Shown here: positions 27,793 through 36,287 of the stretch, piece after piece
Layout: the number at the start of each line of letters is the position of its first letter
Position numbering within the stretch: position 1 is the first letter of the stretch
Source of the DNA: Roseburia sp. AF12-17LB
Lineage (GTDB): Bacteria > Bacillota > Clostridia > Lachnospirales > Lachnospiraceae
Length of the DNA: 64,000 bases
Reading direction: 5' to 3'
Assembly: GCF_003479605.1 (NCBI RefSeq)
Contig: NZ_QUHR01000007.1
Span: forward strand, 62,001-126,000
Program-made: the position numbers and the translations under genes
The notes under the pieces: model-generated
Seen by the model: the letters and a program-made list of their open reading frames with translations, nothing else
What the model was told of the DNA's origin: nothing
The model's database searches: none

Positions 27793-28655
27793 TTTACTTC
27801 TCCATCTCCTTTCGTGAATTTTCTGGCTATCAACGTTGATACACCATTTATCAGTAATACAATAACCAGAAGGACTACGCCGGTTGCATAAGCTTCATTG
27901 GTATGTAAGCCCTCTCTGGAAAGGGAATACATATGAACGGCCAAGGTTCGTCCGGATGCCATCAGGTTTGGTGCAAGGTCTGCTACCGTTCCTGCAGTAT
28001 AAATCAGTGCTGCGGTCTCTCCTACAATTCGTCCTACTGCCAGAATGATTCCGGACAAGATTCCAGGCATCGCAGATGGGAGTACGATACGGAATACCGT
28101 ACGAAGTCTTCCGGCTCCCAATCCAAAGCTTCCTTCCCGGTAGGTATCCGGTACACAGAGTAATGCTTCTTCTGTTGTTCGCATGATAACCGGCAATACC
28201 ATAATGGCAAGGGTTGCCGCACCGGCTAACATGGAATAACCCCAGTGCAGATAAGTTACGAAAAATAACATACCAAACAGACCATATATAATAGAAGGGA
28301 TACCGGTTAAGGTCTCTGCCGTAATTCTTACTACTTTAACCAGTTTACTTCCCTTCGGTGCATATTCCACCAGATAAACTGCGGCTCCGATTCCAAGCGG
28401 TACTGCAAAAAGCAGGGAAAACAGCGTCATTTCCAGTGTATTTATCATTGCCGGAAGCATGGATACGTTATCCGAATTATATTCCAATGCGAAAAGACCT
28501 GGTTTTAAATATGGCACACCGTGAATCAATATGTACGCCACCAGATAAAGTAATACTGCTACTGTTATAATTGCCGCTGCTACTACCAGCAGTAATAAAA
28601 GGAAGGAACCCGGATGCTTTTTATAAGAATTCATTTTATCTTTGAATTTTGTCAT
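27789..28655 (-). CDS. pstA: Phosphate ABC transporter permease PstA
   Basis: A 288-residue inner-membrane permease with about six helices and the EAA-type loop [26 protein letters not shown]. It overlaps pstB by four bases and abuts pstC. It pairs with PstC to form the phosphate channel. Confidence 0.95.
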   Translation of the reverse strand: MTKFKDKMNSYKKHPGSFLLLLLVVAAAIITVAVLLYLVAYILIHGVPYLKPGLFALEYNSDNVSMLPAMINTLEMTLFSLLFAVPLGIGAAVYLVEYAPKGSKLVKVVRITAETLTGIPSIIYGLFGMLFFVTYLHWGYSMLAGAATLAIMVLPVIMRTTEEALLCVPDTYREGSFGLGAGRLRTVFRIVLPSAMPGILSGIILAVGRIVGETAALIYTAGTVADLAPNLMASGRTLAVHMYSLSREGLHTNEAYATGVVLLVIVLLINGVSTLIARKFTKGDGEVK

Positions 28656-29509
28656 TATTCTTTATCCGCCTTTCCTTTTACAATTGAAAATACCAGATTG
28701 ATAATAAGGATAAATACAAACAACACAACGCCGGTTGCAATCAATGCCTCACGATGCAGGTCCGTTGCATAACCCATTTCAATTACGATATTTGTTGTCA
28801 GGGTACGTACACCCTTAAATATACTGTTCGGAATACGTGCCTGGTTACCTACTACCATCATAACCGCCATGGTCTCACCAATGGCACGGCCGATTCCCAA
28901 GATGACTGCTGCCATAATTCCTGATTTTGCTGCCGGAACCACGGTTTTAAAAACACTCCGCTCATGGGTTGCGCCAAGTGCCAGTGCACCTTCATAATAA
29001 TGCTCCGGCACTGCACGGATTGCAGCTTCCGATACACTGATTATGGTTGGAAGTATCATGATTCCAAGAAGAATCGATGCTGTAAATATACTGTTTCCAT
29101 TTCCTTTAAAATGTTCTCTTACAAATGGTACTATGACTACCAGACCAAAGAATCCATATACGATGGACGGGATTCCTGCTAACAGATCTACCATCGGCTT
29201 TAAGAAGCTATGAAGCTTCTTCGGGCAAAATCTTGCCATAAAGATTGCCATTAAAATCCCAATTGGTACTCCCACCACAATTGCTCCGGCGGTTACATAG
29301 ATACTGCCTAAAATCATCGGGAAGATCCCGTAGAGGTTATTTCCCGGTTTCCATTTTGTACCTAGCAGAAAGTCCGGCAATCCGATTTCTTTGATTGCCG
29401 GTATTCCATTTGCAAAAAGGAAAACACAGATTAAGGCAACAGCCAGTATGGAGAAACTGGCTGTGAGTAAGAATACTATTTTCATTGCTTTTTCTTTGAA
29501 ATTATTCAT
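28655..29509 (-). CDS. pstC: Phosphate ABC transporter permease PstC
   Basis: A 284-residue permease with six helices and the EAA-type loop EGALALGATHERSVFKTVVPAAKSG. It lies 29 bases after pstS, in the order pstS-pstC-pstA-pstB-phoU common in Firmicutes. Confidence 0.95.
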   Translation of the reverse strand: MNNFKEKAMKIVFLLTASFSILAVALICVFLFANGIPAIKEIGLPDFLLGTKWKPGNNLYGIFPMILGSIYVTAGAIVVGVPIGILMAIFMARFCPKKLHSFLKPMVDLLAGIPSIVYGFFGLVVIVPFVREHFKGNGNSIFTASILLGIMILPTIISVSEAAIRAVPEHYYEGALALGATHERSVFKTVVPAAKSGIMAAVILGIGRAIGETMAVMMVVGNQARIPNSIFKGVRTLTTNIVIEMGYATDLHREALIATGVVLFVFILIINLVFSIVKGKADKE

Positions 29510-29538
29510 ACTGTTCTTACCTTATTCTACTTGCAGAT

Positions 29539-30486
29539 TTATTTTGCAACTTCATCCCAGGTTGTTACTGCACCTGTGAAGATATCCTTTACATTATCTG
29601 AACTCATCTCATCCATTGGGTTACTGTTGTTTACTACTACTGCGATACCATCCATTGCAATTACCTGTGCGGTAAGTCCACCTTCTGTTTCGCTTTCTTT
29701 TAATTCTCTGGAAGCCATTCCGATATCACAGGTTCCTTCCATTGCTGCTGTCATACCTGTTGTAGAATCAGATTCCTGAAGTTCGATTTCTGCATCTTTG
29801 TTGATTGCTTTGTATGCTTCAATTAATTTCTCCATTACAGGTGTTACAGAAGAAGAACCAGCTACTACGATTTTTCCGGTAGAACCATCCGATGTAAATG
29901 CTCCGTTGCTTCCCTGTGAAATATAACCATTGTCTTCGATTACTTTCTGTCCTTCATCACTCATGATGTAGTTGATGAAATCTGCTGCAAGTCCTGTTGC
30001 ATCACCTTTCGTTGCGATGTTAAATGGTCTTGCGATTTTGTATGTACCAGCTTTGATATTTTCTGCAGTTGCTTCTGCTCCGTCAATCTTTAATGCCTTT
30101 ACGGTATCATTTAAAGAACCAAGTGATACATAACCGATTGCATATTCATCACCTGCTACAGATGTAAGCATTACTTCTGTACTGTTTGTGATGTTTGCTT
30201 CCTCTGTTGTGTTATCAATTTTATTTCCATCTGCATCTTTCTCTTCGATACCGAACAGCTCGATGAATGCTCCTCTTGTTCCGGAACCATCTTCTCTGGA
30301 CTGTACATTGATCATTTCACTGGTATCAAAATCTGATGCTGCGTCGCTGCTATCTGTGTTTGTGTCTGCTTCTGCTGTTGTGTCAGCCTGGCTGTCGTTT
30401 GATGTAGTATCTTTGCTTCCACATCCTGTTAAAGCGCTGATTGCTAATGCTCCTACAATCATTACGGATAATAATTTCTTCTTCAT
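29539..30486 (-). CDS. pstS: Phosphate-binding lipoprotein PstS with permuted domain order
   Basis: A 315-residue lipoprotein (lipobox LTGC, C22; start after GGAGGAAAGAAA). In ordinary PstS the block GSSSVTP...FTGAVTTWDEV comes first and SREDGSGTRGAF...DEGQKVI second. Here the second block is at residues 59-190 and the first at 205-315, so the halves are swapped, as in a circular permutation or a duplication that lost its outer halves. The ligand-binding motifs SREDGSGTRG, GSSSVTP and ESDSTTGM are all kept. It is the first gene of the pst operon. Confidence 0.9.
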   Translation of the reverse strand: MKKKLLSVMIVGALAISALTGCGSKDTTSNDSQADTTAEADTNTDSSDAASDFDTSEMINVQSREDGSGTRGAFIELFGIEEKDADGNKIDNTTEEANITNSTEVMLTSVAGDEYAIGYVSLGSLNDTVKALKIDGAEATAENIKAGTYKIARPFNIATKGDATGLAADFINYIMSDEGQKVIEDNGYISQGSNGAFTSDGSTGKIVVAGSSSVTPVMEKLIEAYKAINKDAEIELQESDSTTGMTAAMEGTCDIGMASRELKESETEGGLTAQVIAMDGIAVVVNNSNPMDEMSSDNVKDIFTGAVTTWDEVAK

Positions 30487-30541
30487 TTTCTTTCCTCCAA
30501 AATGATTTATTTTTTTCTTTCTCGTCCTCGTGACAATTGCT

Positions 30542-30596
30542 ATCATAATGGAAGAACGTAAAATGCAAAGCTATGGTTTTGTAAATTGTATGTAAA
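30542..30596 (-). promoter_or_regulatory. pstS promoter region with Pho-box-like repeats
   Basis: On the minus strand TTTACA-N5-TTTACA occurs at an exact 11-bp step (complements 30591-30596 and 30580-30585). Further half-matches, TTTGCA and TTTACG, lie downstream, and TATGAT (30547-30542) is a -10 candidate. It resembles the array before the Na/Pi gene. Confidence 0.6.
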
Positions 30597-30597
30597 A

Positions 30598-30632
30598 AAG
30601 CAGGTATATCAAAACTATGATATGCCTGCTTT
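30598..30632 (-). terminator. Terminator after Rpn copy 2
   Basis: AAAGCAGGCATATCA pairs with TGATATACCTGCTTT on the minus strand, followed by TTTT. It insulates the pst promoter from the Rpn gene. Confidence 0.85.
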
Positions 30633-30655
30633 CAATATTTTAATGTAGTTCTTCT

Positions 30656-31483
30656 TTATTTATCATACATTTCTAAAATTTCCAGTGCATTTTCTTCTTT
30701 TACGCCTAATTCTTCCTTTAATAATTCCACTATCTCATCTTTGGATTTTTCAAATCGGCGACCAAGACGTATGATTTCCTCTGCTTTTCCTTCTGCTTCG
30801 CCCTGTTTCCGAATCCGCTCTTCTCTCTCAAAACTCTTCATATATGCAAGACCTACCTCTCCATCCCGCTTAACTGCCGTTACCATCCGATGTAACTTTT
30901 TCAAGTTTTCAGATGGAGCATTCTCTATGGATGAATGCTCCATGTAATGCAGTAGCTGTTTTAATTCCTCCGGCGGGTTTCCTTCCCTTCCCCTTGTATA
31001 CAAGAATATCGTCTGTGCGCCATCCTCATATTCTAATTCCGGTACTTCGATACATCCATTTTTGATTGTATACACCATACGATTCAATCCAAAGGGATCA
31101 TAAGTTGTAATAAAGATTACGATGACATTCCGAAGACTCCCATAGGTATCCCCTGCCGTCAGATTGCCTGCGTCAATCTTCGCATGGTAAAACCGGACTC
31201 TTCGTGGCAGTGATACGATTTCTTCTTTCCCGTCATTCTGGTCTGGTTCTATATCAAAGATTTCTCCGTTTTCTTCATCCAGATATACATCCAGCCGAAT
31301 GCCGTGAGTCTCTGTATTCTCTCCGCAGAAGAAACGTTGTGGCACTACCGTAAGCTTTCCTATCTGCCGATGCAGAATACATTCCAAAATGTATCTCGCC
31401 GACTGTTCCCCATAAATTTTGTGGCTGGTCAGGCTGTTTACCAGAAAGTCATCCACCAGATTTAGTTCTTCTAAAGTTTTCAT
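30656..31483 (-). CDS. Rpn family recombination-promoting nuclease/putative transposase, copy 2
   Basis: A 275-residue paralogue of copy 1 (2879-3718). Residues 1 to about 235 differ at only around a dozen positions, and the nuclease acids D65 and E79 are kept. After ERIRKQGEAEG the tail is unrelated (ending LKEELGVKEENALEILEMYDK-like helices). The start at 31483 follows GGAGG. The internal ATG at 30841 and its preceding GGAGAGGTAGG are identical to copy 1 and would give a 61-residue tail product. It lies just upstream of the pst operon, with its own terminator. Confidence 0.85.
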   Translation of the reverse strand: MKTLEELNLVDDFLVNSLTSHKIYGEQSARYILECILHRQIGKLTVVPQRFFCGENTETHGIRLDVYLDEENGEIFDIEPDQNDGKEEIVSLPRRVRFYHAKIDAGNLTAGDTYGSLRNVIVIFITTYDPFGLNRMVYTIKNGCIEVPELEYEDGAQTIFLYTRGREGNPPEELKQLLHYMEHSSIENAPSENLKKLHRMVTAVKRDGEVGLAYMKSFEREERIRKQGEAEGKAEEIIRLGRRFEKSKDEIVELLKEELGVKEENALEILEMYDK

Positions 31484-31712
31484 GTTTCCTCCTTTTCCCA
31501 TAATGCACGGAAAAGCAGGACTGCATATCTCATTTTCGATTCTGAAATTCCGCCTATCCAATGCACTATGCGTTCATTAATTGTAATTAGAATTTAAAAG
31601 CATAGAATTCATTGAATTGATACCAGAAATTTAGATTGGCTTTTGCCATTCGAAAATTAGAATATATGCTTTGTGTTGATTGTAACAAATGCCCTTAAAG
31701 AAAACAAGTAAA
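31484..31712. repeat. Conserved upstream block of Rpn copy 2
   Basis: This block nearly repeats 3719-3950 base for base, then diverges after the run AACAAATGC. It marks the 5' end of the duplicated unit. Both copies lie in the same orientation, about 27.7 kb apart. Confidence 0.8.
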
Positions 31713-31727
31713 ACATTTATAAAATTA

Positions 31728-31790
31728 TTAATAAGAAGAAGGCAGGTAACTGCTTTTGCAATTACCTGCCTTCTTCTTATTAATAATGAT
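31728..31790 (-). terminator. Long inverted repeat, terminator after lipoprotein gene
   Basis: AAGAAGAAGGCAGGTAACTGC and its near-complement GCAATTACCTGCCTTCTTCTT form a stem of about 24 pairs that extends into flanking TAATAA/TTATTA. It lies 20 bases after the stop of the lipoprotein gene on the minus strand. The U run is weak. Confidence 0.65.
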
Positions 31791-31802
31791 TTCTGATTTT
31801 AA

Positions 31803-32447
31803 TTACTCTGTTGCTACATCTAATAATGCTTCATCAAGCTCTGTCATGCTTCCATCAGAAATGCTGTATACGTTGTCTTCTCCAATCACTTCTACAACAA
31901 CTTCCTGTGGATCATTATATGTGATGCTGTCTACTCTTGCACTCATAAGATCATACATCATCTGATACATCTGTTCATACATTTCATCCTCTGTTGGATA
32001 AGCATCTGCATCAAAGGAATTTGCCCACTCTGTGAACTCTGTCATAAGTTCTTCCTGGATTCCGTTGAAAAGACCTGTCATCTGCTCAATTTCAACAGTT
32101 ACATAATATCCGTCTTTGTCATCCATCTTCTCAGCATCTTTCACGGTATATTTTGCTTTTGCATATACATCTTTAAAAAGCTGACGATAGCTGTTGCTTA
32201 ACTCATCGGATAAGTTGAACTGATCCATCTCTGTCATCATAGCATCGATGTTAGATTCGTAATCAGATTCTGCCTGCTCTTTGCTTCGGCCGGTCATTTT
32301 CATGTACTGCTCTGTCTCTCCTTTTGTTAAAAGATCAAGGCATGACTCTACATAAGCTGCTGCATCAAATTTTCCACAGCCAGCCAGGTTTACTACCATC
32401 ATTACGGCAACTAAACCAGTTACTAATGCTTTCTTCAATGTTTTCAT
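31803..32447 (-). CDS. Small lipoprotein of unknown function
   Basis: A 214-residue protein with signal peptide and lipobox NLAGC. The mature part is acidic and helical (AAYVESCLDLLTKGETEQYM onward), with a DMSARVDSITYNDPQEVVVEV-like strand region near the end. This resembles small Clostridial DUF5105-type lipoproteins, but I do not assign a family. It is a single gene with its own terminator. Confidence 0.75.
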   Translation of the reverse strand: MKTLKKALVTGLVAVMMVVNLAGCGKFDAAAYVESCLDLLTKGETEQYMKMTGRSKEQAESDYESNIDAMMTEMDQFNLSDELSNSYRQLFKDVYAKAKYTVKDAEKMDDKDGYYVTVEIEQMTGLFNGIQEELMTEFTEWANSFDADAYPTEDEMYEQMYQMMYDLMSARVDSITYNDPQEVVVEVIGEDNVYSISDGSMTELDEALLDVATE

Positions 32448-32614
32448 GATAATTTCTCCCTTACATTCATTGTTCTTTAGCGCATTAACACAGTTACATG
32501 GAATAATATACCATACCTTATTCTATTTCGCAACCGATTTTACTTCTCTGGTTTTAAATCTGTATGCAGGCATGCGATTTTCTCGCTACATGGAACAAAG
32601 AATGTGCCAAGGTA

Positions 32615-32663
32615 CATCCTCGCGGAGCGGCTTTTACTTTACAGGAAAGCAATTTCCTGTAAA
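32615..32663. repeat. Dispersed palindromic repeat, copy 1
   Basis: CATCCTCGCGGAGCG followed after a few bases by TTTTACTTTACAGGAAAGC and AATTTCCTGTAAA. The same unit recurs at 35938-35986. The right part is a palindrome (TTTACAGGAAA.../TTTCCTGTAAA). AAGAATGTGCC also precedes both copies. Both lie at the ends of transcription units. Confidence 0.7.
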
Positions 32664-32665
32664 GT

Positions 32666-32702
32666 ACAAAAAGGACGATTCTTTCGAATCGTCCTTTTGT
32701 AT
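32666..32702 (-). terminator. Terminator of the rpsF-ssb-rpsR operon
   Basis: AAAAGGACGATTC and GAATCGTCCTTTT pair with a GAAA loop, followed by TTTGT on the minus strand, 27 bases after rpsR. Confidence 0.85.
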
Positions 32703-32728
32703 ACGTTGTGTACCTGCCGGTTTCAGAA

Positions 32729-32992
32729 TTAATCCTGAACGTAAGGCATAATTGCGATATGACGTGCTCTCTTGATAGCAACTGTCAAAGCTCTCTGATG
32801 TTTTGCACAGTTTCCTGTAATTCTTCTTGGAAGAATTTTTCCTCTCTCAGAGATATATCTTTTTAACTTATTTACATCTTTATAATCGATGGTGTTGTCT
32901 TTTCCACAGAAAACACAAACTTTCTTTCTTCTGTGCATTCCGCCTCTTCTTCTCATTGGCGCACCATCTCTGTCTGTCTTATTGAAAGCCAT
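32729..32992 (-). CDS. rpsR: 30S ribosomal protein S18
   Basis: An 87-residue basic protein with the S18 core [20 protein letters not shown] and [17 protein letters not shown]. The cysteines VCVFC and C in NCAKH suggest the zinc-type paralogue form. It is last in rpsF-ssb-rpsR. Confidence 0.97.
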   Translation of the reverse strand: MAFNKTDRDGAPMRRRGGMHRRKKVCVFCGKDNTIDYKDVNKLKRYISERGKILPRRITGNCAKHQRALTVAIKRARHIAIMPYVQD

Positions 32993-33012
32993 GGCTATTA
33001 CCTCCTATTGAT

Positions 33013-33453
33013 TTAGTTAAATGGTAATTCCTCATCAATTCCGTCAGGGATATTCATAAATCCATCGCCTGCACTGCTTGGTGAAGGTCTGTCAGCCGGT
33101 GCAAAACCGCCTGCATTGTCGGATGCTGATTTACTCTCAGCAAATTCCTGCTCTTCTATTATGACATCAGTGGCATATACTTTCTGACCGTCTTTGTTGG
33201 TGTAACTTCCGGTCTGGATACGACCTGTTACAAGTACCTTAATTCCTTTATGGAAATATTTCTCAGCAAACTCTCCTGCTCTTCCAAATGCCACGCAGTT
33301 GATAAAATCAGCGGTCTGCCCATCATTCCCTTCACGTCTGCCTCTGCGGTCTACAGCCAGTGAATATCTTGCGATTGCCATCTGGTTATCTCCGCTGGAG
33401 TAACGAACCTCCGGGTCTCTTGTTAAACGTCCCATAAGTATAACTTTATTCAT
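33013..33453 (-). CDS. ssb: Single-stranded DNA-binding protein
   Basis: A 146-residue OB-fold protein beginning MNKVILMGRLTRDPEVRYS, with a flexible Ser/Pro/Gly linker and the acidic tip DGIDEELPFN that recruits repair and replication partners. It lies between rpsF and rpsR, as in most Firmicutes. Confidence 0.96.
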   Translation of the reverse strand: MNKVILMGRLTRDPEVRYSSGDNQMAIARYSLAVDRRGRREGNDGQTADFINCVAFGRAGEFAEKYFHKGIKVLVTGRIQTGSYTNKDGQKVYATDVIIEEQEFAESKSASDNAGGFAPADRPSPSSAGDGFMNIPDGIDEELPFN

Positions 33454-33476
33454 ACCACTTTCTCCTTCTCTTCTAT

Positions 33477-33767
33477 TTATGCCTCGTCTTTTCTAACGCA
33501 TAAGAAACGAAGTACGTTGTCCATAATACGAACATTCTGCTCTACTTCTGCCGGAACAGATGATTCTGCCTCGAACTGGATGAAATAGTAGAAGCCGTCG
33601 CTCATTTTCTGAATGTCGTAAGCTAATTTCTTCTTACCCCACTCTTCTACTTCTGTTACAGTTCCACCTGCACGAGTGATATACTCTTTTGCTCTCTCAA
33701 CTGTAGCAGTTCTGACATCGTCTTCGATCTTGGCATTCACAACAAGTGCTAATTCATATTTGTTCAT
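33477..33767 (-). CDS. rpsF: 30S ribosomal protein S6
   Basis: A 96-residue protein, MNKYELALVVNAKIEDD, with RAKEYITRAGGTVTEVEEWG, typical of S6. It is the first gene of the operon. An AGGAGG site lies before the ATG and a promoter at 33845-33873 gives a leader of about 70 bases. Confidence 0.96.
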   Translation of the reverse strand: MNKYELALVVNAKIEDDVRTATVERAKEYITRAGGTVTEVEEWGKKKLAYDIQKMSDGFYYFIQFEAESSVPAEVEQNVRIMDNVLRFLCVRKDEA

Positions 33768-33844
33768 GCTAGATTTACCTCCTTTTGGTCTCTGGCCTCC
33801 TGTCTATGCGGGAAGCAAGGAATTTTTACATATCACGAGCCTAT

Positions 33845-33873
33845 ATGATAGCATAATCTGACCCGTTTCGCAA
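33845..33873 (-). promoter_or_regulatory. rpsF: rpsF operon promoter
   Basis: Minus strand TTGCGA (33873-33868), 17 bases, TATCAT (33850-33845). Standard spacing for a vegetative promoter. Confidence 0.6.
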
Positions 33874-33891
33874 GTGTTTTTCTTATTATTC

Positions 33892-34107
33892 TTACGATTC
33901 TGTTTCATTTTTTTGCTCACTTTTTTTTCGAAGACCTTTGGTATTCTTCTCCACCAGTTTTCTGGCAATCATAATCTGATGGTCACAACCCATGCATTTC
34001 AACCGGAAATCCGCTCCTACCCGAAGAATTTCCCACTCCTGGCTTCCACAGGGATGCTGTTTTTTTAATTTTACAATATCGCCTACTTCGTATTGATAAT
34101 TATTCAT
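33892..34107 (-). CDS. DUF951 family protein
   Basis: A 71-residue protein with the DUF951 pattern DIVKLKKQHPCGSQEWEILR and LKCMGCDHQIMI (a CxxC pair). The lysine-rich tail follows. Small DUF951 proteins commonly lie next to rpsF in Firmicutes. The fold is thought to be a small beta-barrel that may bind nucleic acid, but the function is unknown. Confidence 0.85.
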   Translation of the reverse strand: MNNYQYEVGDIVKLKKQHPCGSQEWEILRVGADFRLKCMGCDHQIMIARKLVEKNTKGLRKKSEQKNETES

Positions 34108-34165
34108 GTCGTCCCTTTCTTCTATGATTATCTTCTATATTATTAGGTAATTTCTTCTGCCTCTT

Positions 34166-34882
34166 TCAGACCTCTGACAATACGGCTCCGATGCTGCCCT
34201 GTATCAGTAAGTCTGCCCGGTTGTCCAATGGCGTGGTGGACTTATTAATCAGCACCAGCTTATTGCCCCGGTAATAATCGATAAGTCCTGCTGCAGGATA
34301 TACTGCCAGTGAAGTACCTCCGATGATGAGCATATCTGCATGGCTGATATAATACACCGCATCCTCTAAGGTCTGCTGGTCTAAGCCTTCCTCATATAAA
34401 ACCACATCCGGCTTGATGCTGCCGCCGCATTCATCACAGGTTGGAATTCCACTGCTCTTTAAAATATATTCGGCATCAAATAGCTTTCCGCAGCTCTGGC
34501 AGTAGTTCCGGTGGACACTGCCATGAAGCTCTAATACCTTTTTACTGCCGGCTGCCTGATGCAGTCCATCAATATTCTGCGTCACAACCGCCTTTAATTT
34601 ACCGGCTGCCTCAAGCTCTGCCAATTTCTTATGTGCCGCGTTAGGCTTTGCATCCAGGCACAGCATTTTATCCCGGTAGAATCGGTAAAATTCTTCTTTT
34701 TTACGCATATAAAAGCTGTGGCTTAAGATGGTTTCCGGCGGATAATCGTATTTCTGGTTATAAAGTCCGTCCACACTCCTGAAATCCGGAATGCCGCTCT
34801 CCGTAGATACACCTGCACCTCCAAAGAATACAATATTATCTGAGTCCATGACCCATTGCTTTAATGTCTCGATACCATCCAT
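34166..34882 (-). CDS. NAD-dependent protein deacylase, Sir2 family
   Basis: A 238-residue sirtuin. The NAD site is GAGVSTESGIPDFRS (about 20-34), the catalytic histidine lies in LELHGSVHRNYC, and four zinc cysteines are in CQSCG and CDECGG. VTQNIDGLHQAAGS is the conserved middle block. It removes acyl groups from lysines using NAD+. Separate from the sortase gene by 39 bases. Confidence 0.95.
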   Translation of the reverse strand: MDGIETLKQWVMDSDNIVFFGGAGVSTESGIPDFRSVDGLYNQKYDYPPETILSHSFYMRKKEEFYRFYRDKMLCLDAKPNAAHKKLAELEAAGKLKAVVTQNIDGLHQAAGSKKVLELHGSVHRNYCQSCGKLFDAEYILKSSGIPTCDECGGSIKPDVVLYEEGLDQQTLEDAVYYISHADMLIIGGTSLAVYPAAGLIDYYRGNKLVLINKSTTPLDNRADLLIQGSIGAVLSEV

Positions 34883-34921
34883 TCTGCTGCCTCCTGTTCC
34901 ATTAAAAGTAGTCTTTCTCTT

Positions 34922-35761
34922 TTATTCCGCTTCGCTTTCTGTGCCTGCATTCTCCTCTGCCGGCGCCACGTCACCGTTTGGAACTGCCTCTGTCTGTACC
35001 GCATGTACCAAGAAACGGTAATCATAGCCTGCTTTGTTGCAGGTCATCAATGTAATTACTTTATCCTCTGGTGTTACCTCTACGCCGGTATCATACGCTG
35101 ACTGCGCCTTTACACCATCTAAGAATTCCTGAAACTGCTCATCGGATGCAAACTGGGTATAGAAATCCACTTCATTATCCACTCTTGCCAGATAACAGGA
35201 AAAAATATCATAACGGTAGGTATAATCCGGTGTATAAATATAAAAATACGGATTTTCTTTATAAAATTCCTCATCCTTATAGTTATTTAATTTACCAAAC
35301 ATGGTCTTGTCCTTCATATTATGACCATAGATGAAGGTATTCTGGTCAGAAAAATCAGCATGATTGTTGGCATCCATGAAAATACTTGCCGCTGTTACAG
35401 CCTGTCCCTCAAAGGTATGCTTCAGATAATATTCATTATCCTCTCCCTGCATAATCGGATAGCTGATATCAATATTTTCAAACCGGATCCAGCCGATGCA
35501 GTCCGGGTTCAGCTCCTTTAATCCGGAAAAATCTACGGTAAATTCTCCGTTTTCTTCCGTACTGCTTTCATCCTTTGGCTGCTCCCTGACATATTTCTGC
35601 AGTCCCTTATATTCATGGCTTCCTTTCCAGTAAGTAATTCCATACAGAATCAATCTTACTGCCGCATACAAAAATACTGCCAGTGCCAGCAGAAATAAAA
35701 TCCGAAACAGGATATTCTGCTGCTTTTTCTTCTTTCGCTCATTTTTAATCTTTCCTGTCAT
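34922..35761 (-). CDS. srtB: Class B sortase
   Basis: A 279-residue membrane-anchored transpeptidase. Residues 1-40 hold a basic stretch and one TM. Catalytic residues are H147 (FIYGHNM), C241 (TLMTCN) and R249 (YDYRFLVH). The tail is acidic and low complexity. The ATG at 35761 has AAGGGG upstream; a GTG two codons earlier is less likely. No LPXTG- or NPXTN-like substrate and no pilin is nearby, so the target is elsewhere. Confidence 0.93.
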   Translation of the reverse strand: MTGKIKNERKKKKQQNILFRILFLLALAVFLYAAVRLILYGITYWKGSHEYKGLQKYVREQPKDESSTEENGEFTVDFSGLKELNPDCIGWIRFENIDISYPIMQGEDNEYYLKHTFEGQAVTAASIFMDANNHADFSDQNTFIYGHNMKDKTMFGKLNNYKDEEFYKENPYFYIYTPDYTYRYDIFSCYLARVDNEVDFYTQFASDEQFQEFLDGVKAQSAYDTGVEVTPEDKVITLMTCNKAGYDYRFLVHAVQTEAVPNGDVAPAEENAGTESEAE

Positions 35762-35799
35762 TGTCACACCCCTTATTTTTCTCTATTTGCTGCAATAGA

Positions 35800-35990
35800 C
35801 CTACAGAATCTGCCACTGGCAGCTTCTTACGGATGCGTTGGTAACTGCGAGCAACTCGCGTAAAAAAGAATGTGCCTTGGCACATTCTCGCGCCTGCGGC
35901 GGTCGATTGCGACATCTACCTTATACGCCGCAGTGCGCATCCTCGCGGAGCGTTTTTTACTTTACAGGAAAGCAATTTCCTGTAAACTAA
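35800..35990. repeat. Intergenic patch of dispersed repeats
   Basis: 35800-35834 repeats 20516-20550 with three differences. 35868-35890 holds AGAATGTGCC/GGCACATTCT, and 35896-35931 holds GCGGCG...CGCCGC. 35938-35986 repeats 32615-32663. The patch contains no gene and lies between sortase B and the tRNA terminator. It looks like stacked fragments of palindromic interspersed repeats. Confidence 0.65.
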
Positions 35991-36020
35991 GAAAACCACC
36001 GCCCATAAGGCAGTGGTTAA
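35990..36020 (-). terminator. Terminator of the initiator tRNA gene
   Basis: ACCACTGCC-TTAT-GGGCGGTGGT on the minus strand followed by TTTTCTT, four bases after the tRNA 3' end. Confidence 0.85.
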
Positions 36021-36024
36021 AGAG

Positions 36025-36098
36025 TTGCGGGAACAGGATTTGAACCTGTGACCTTCGGGTTATGAGCCCGACGAGCTTCCAGACTGCTCCATCCCGCG
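36025..36098 (-). tRNA. Initiator tRNA-fMet (CAT)
   Basis: A 74-base cloverleaf: acceptor CGCGGGA/TCCCGCA with an unpaired C1-A72, D arm GGAGCAGTCTGGAAGCTC, anticodon loop CTCATAA flanked by GGG/CCC, and T arm ACAGGTTCAAATCCTGT. The C1-A72 mismatch and three G-C pairs next to the anticodon loop mark an initiator tRNA. CCA is not encoded. Confidence 0.95.
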
Positions 36099-36117
36099 CT
36101 ATTTATTTGCAAAAGCT

Positions 36118-36146
36118 ATTATAGTCCTTCCTTCTGCAAATGTCAA
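36118..36146 (-). promoter_or_regulatory. Consensus promoter of the initiator tRNA
   Basis: Minus strand TTGACA (36146-36141), 17 bases, TATAAT (36123-36118): a perfect vegetative consensus. Transcription would begin about 15 bases before the tRNA. Confidence 0.85.
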
Positions 36147-36287
36147 ATTTCTATGTCCCTGCCTTACATAATATACAGTTACAAGCACTTTTATTCCTGA
36201 TTTTTGAAGAATTGTATCTTCATCATCTGAAGTCCTGTACAGTCTTCGTCAACCCAGAAAAAGTGTAGCACACTATTTATGGAAAGT

